From Pithys albifrons albifrons (Eukaryota; Chordata; Aves; Passeriformes; Thamnophilidae): a stretch of DNA of 64,000 nucleotides. The first letter of the stretch is position 1. Each line of letters begins with the position of its first letter. Positions 61,101 through 64,000 of this stretch are shown in pieces. Under the pieces are notes generated by a model, which had not been told where the DNA came from, did no database searches, and saw nothing but the letters and a program-made list of their open reading frames with translations. Location of the stretch: the NCBI RefSeq assembly GCF_047495875.1, contig NC_092463.1:36583724-36647723 (forward strand), written 5' to 3'. The position numbers and the translations under genes were made by a program.

Positions 61101-64000
61101 GTAACTTTGCTATTTTGTAGCAAATTTACCAATTTAGTTAGTGGTGAAAAAGTTCCAGATATCTCTCTCATAAGGGCTGATAAAAGAATACAGAAGAAAA
61201 CTGTTCTACAAAAGGGAGCAAGCTGGTCTGGGAGATGCTTGCACAGAGTTCTGAACTAGTGTTATGAAAAAGAAAAGCTCTTCTATGAAGTAAGAGAAGG
61301 ACAAAGACTGTCTTTTGCATATGTTGAGGCTTTCACATGTAAGTTTTTTGGTATTGTATTAATCAGTCTATTGTATTTATTATGAGAGAGGTCTTGAAAT
61401 GGGTCTCAAAATATTACTCTGAGGGTTTTAGCCAGTTCAAAAAAGAAATCAGGGCAAGACTGAAATATGTCTAAGAATATCCCTTCTGGCTCCTTGAGAA
61501 ACATGAAATATTTCATTTTTAAAAAAATAGGAAATCTGCCTCTCATCAAATTTAACTATGGTGACCATTAGAGCAAAACCTAACCAGCATCCTCATGGCT
61601 GGTCTGTGGCTCCATCTTCCTTCTGGGCTGAACAACAATGTCCCCTTCCAAAAAGAAGGACACCAGTTACATCACAGTACCCATGCCTAAAAGCAAGCTA
61701 CTAGTCATCATTACATTTAGCAAATAGGAAACCTTCCTTGTAGAGTTATTAAAAGACTGGAGAACAGGGGAGAAAACATGTGGTTGGGTTCACCCTTTGA
61801 GATGATGTAATCTACAATGCTCAAGATGTCCCAGGGACTGACAACAGCTGTGCCCTGCAATCCTCTCCACGCCCAGTAGGCTGGAGTTCCGCCAGGACTT
61901 CCACAGGTAAGAGAACACAGTTTGGAAGATTACCCTAAGGATGGTGATAACTGGGCCCTGCTGGGAGGGTGGCCTTGCTCTAGAATGGGCCGGATCAGGG
62001 TACAGAGGTGGGTCTGCAGCCTGGGGCACACCAGCAGCACTGGATGGCAGTGTTACACAAGTTCAACCAGCATCTGCCAGGTTTGGGAATAAAGGCAATG
62101 CAGGCCATGCCCGTGACTGGAAATGTGTGGGTTTTGAAGGGGGCATCTGTAAGTCCTATTGTGATATACTTGACCAGATGCCCTTCGTTTCCTTCTCTCA
62201 TCCTATCTCTTTTCTTTGGGGACTGCTTTCCCATGCTTTCTTTCCTCCCAGCCCTTTCTTTTTCTTAGTGTGTATTGGAGTGTTTCCCATGCCTCTTCTG
62301 AGCTAGCTCAGCACTGGAAAGGTCACAGAGATAAACAGCAAAGCTTTGCCACTGCAAAAGCAATACGTAAAATCTAACAGTCATAAACCCAATAAAAACA
62401 ATCTCTTTTCTTCCTTCCAGTTCCTTAGCTTTAGGCAGAAACCACCAGGAGGGGCAGAGTGCCTTGGCACTAGCTCAGTAAATGTGCATTTAACATTAAG
62501 CCTGCCAGAACCAAATATACTGCAGGGAAAATACAGAATTTGTTCAGCCAACAGTTTACGTGTGTTATGGAGTTTGCCTGTCACTGGTAATAGCACAGGA
62601 TAGCAATTCCAGGGATGATGCTAAGCCAGAGCAGTCTGCATGTAATTCCAGTACTGATACACACATCAGCACTGTCACTCCAGAGATATGTGGAGCATCC
62701 CTCTGGCAAGGAGATGGTAAGACAGTAGAAGCTGCTGAATAGGTATCATTGTGGTTTTGCTCCACCTGCTTGGATCCTGAGCTGGGATTTTTCTTCTGCT
62801 TTTCATCTCATTTATCTGTGCAATACCTGGGTCACCCTTTCATACAGCAAATATAATTATAGTGCAGTTACTGTGTGACTCTGTTTCATGATACCTATAA
62901 TTGTCATTCATTCATGTAGCTAGGAGGTTAGTTAATTCAGTGAATGAATTACTTATCAGTCTACTTTCTGAGTTCCCTGCTCTCATTTTAATTGCAGTCA
63001 TAGTTTTTGTATATATATCTGAGGGTTCACTGTATGCCAGTTATTTGTATGAGGTTAAACTTCTGATTGAGTTTAACCTGTTTACAAGTACATGGTATTT
63101 TTTTGTGTGGCAGTACCATGTCAGGTCAATACAAAAGTTAAATCAATATCCAGGCTGGTAATGCACACTTTTCAGTCCTGCCTGAAGTACATGCCCTGCA
63201 GAAACCTGAGTGTTTAAGGGTCTGACTCTCATTTTTACAAGCCTCCCTGTTTTTTGCTCTAGAGGTGATCCAGAGCTGCCTACATTTCAAATGGTTGGCA
63301 AAGGCCATGACACATGGCAAATCCTTGGGATCAGGAGAAAAGTAACAAAGACCATTGCTGTTCTCCTTCCTGCCCGTTTGGGACAGCTGAGGGAATTCTT
63401 TTGCTGGAATCAACAGGGCTTGGCTTCTACTCAGGGATTATGGCTTTGCATTTACAGTGGAGAGATTATAACTTTTTTCATTTTAAATAAAAAGATTTCA
63501 CCCACTTTTTTTAGTTGATGAGGATCAATCACATTTCAAAGACTTCCCAGGCTGAAGTCTTGCAGCCAATTGATGTTAGAAAGTTACAGGCGGCAGCTCC
63601 CTGCATTCTTCCTTCACCTCTTCTCCTGCCTTTGTTCTTTATCCTCAGATAAAATTGCTGGAGGAATCAGCAGCAGCTCAGACAGCTGAGACGGTCTGTC
63701 ATACATTGCTGAAGAGCTTCCTCAGCCAGGCTGGACACACTGCAGCATGGCCATGCCAATGAGCCTCTTTCTCTATCCTTTCCATGTGCTTAACTACCTT
63801 CCCCCAGACCAGGATTGCTTCCAAAACACTGTGCTCCTCACACTCCCCTTCTTGTGCTACTCTGCCTTCTCTTCCCTTACACCCCCTGCCTTTTCTTCCC
63901 TCAGCTTCCTGAGCTGGGTGGTCAGCACAGATCAGAAGGAAGTGGTGGCTGTGCAGAGCTCCTGTAAAGCTGCTATGGGACCACAGAGCCGTCAGATACT

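Larger units (their letters stand above)
53121..64000. other. intergenic, no gene found
   Basis: About 10.9 kb without a supportable gene. Features seen are a TG microsatellite, a 23-bp two-copy repeat and AT-rich stretches near 60530-60860. Open frames such as 59430-59777 (+), 59305-59616 (-) and 61941-62306 (+) overlap one another on opposite strands or frames and show no family signature. None resembles RGS6, the neighbour I would expect further along. Confidence 0.65.

Noticed and set aside
29441..64000. Search for RGS6 exons
   Set aside because: None of the open frames contains DEP, GGL or RGS domain motifs; if RGS6 is the neighbour, its coding exons lie beyond the window or are short 5' exons that I cannot see.
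1..64000. CRISPR arrays, operons, tRNA or rRNA genes
   Set aside because: No regular spacer array, no clustered intron-free genes, and no cloverleaf or rRNA-like block noticed; the DNA is vertebrate nuclear.

Overview
The window is vertebrate nuclear DNA, most likely avian and probably from a songbird. The basis is large AT-rich introns with GT-AG splice sites, exons that translate to a conserved vertebrate protein, a CR1-type LINE tail, and an ERVL-like solo LTR of a type I recall as common in passerine genomes. The bird assignment rests on recognition by eye, not on a database search. I see no bacterial genes, operon, CRISPR array or complete mobile element.

Positions 301-27530 (+ strand) hold the last eleven coding exons of one gene, which I identify as SIPA1L1 (SPAR / E6TP1, a RapGAP and PDZ scaffold of the postsynaptic density). 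The splice phases fit at all ten junctions and join to a 2013-nt open frame: 670 residues plus a TGA stop. This is the part downstream of the RapGAP and PDZ domains. It contains a serine-rich stretch with a DSGxxT beta-TrCP-type degron, a poly-serine run, the conserved SPAR_C region and a C-terminal leucine-zipper coiled coil. The 5' two thirds of the gene lie to the left of the window. The 3' UTR probably runs to about 29.44 kb, with a proximal poly(A) signal at 27757 and a distal one at 29419.

From about 29.5 kb to 64 kb I find no supportable protein-coding gene. In vertebrate synteny as I recall it, RGS6 follows SIPA1L1, so this is probably the intergenic gap; none of the open frames here resembles RGS6. 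The region holds a 67-bp tandem duplication (30.5 kb), a CR1 3' tail (32.1 kb), a possible older CR1-like fragment (36.8 kb), a G15 run (38.9 kb), an isolated CpG-rich block with a degenerate 29-32 bp minisatellite (40.8-41.3 kb), a solo LTR with a perfect 5-bp target duplication (46.46-47.04 kb), a second probable LTR remnant (52.65-53.1 kb), and several short tandem repeats.

The items most worth a second look are the isolated CpG block and its minisatellite, the intronic 73-bp hairpin at 8761-8833, the tandem GTNNGT donor at 5474/5478, the change next to a serine-proline site in the degron exon, and the solo LTR with its minus-strand promoter layout and G-quadruplex motif. Nothing here amounts to a clear undescribed biological system.
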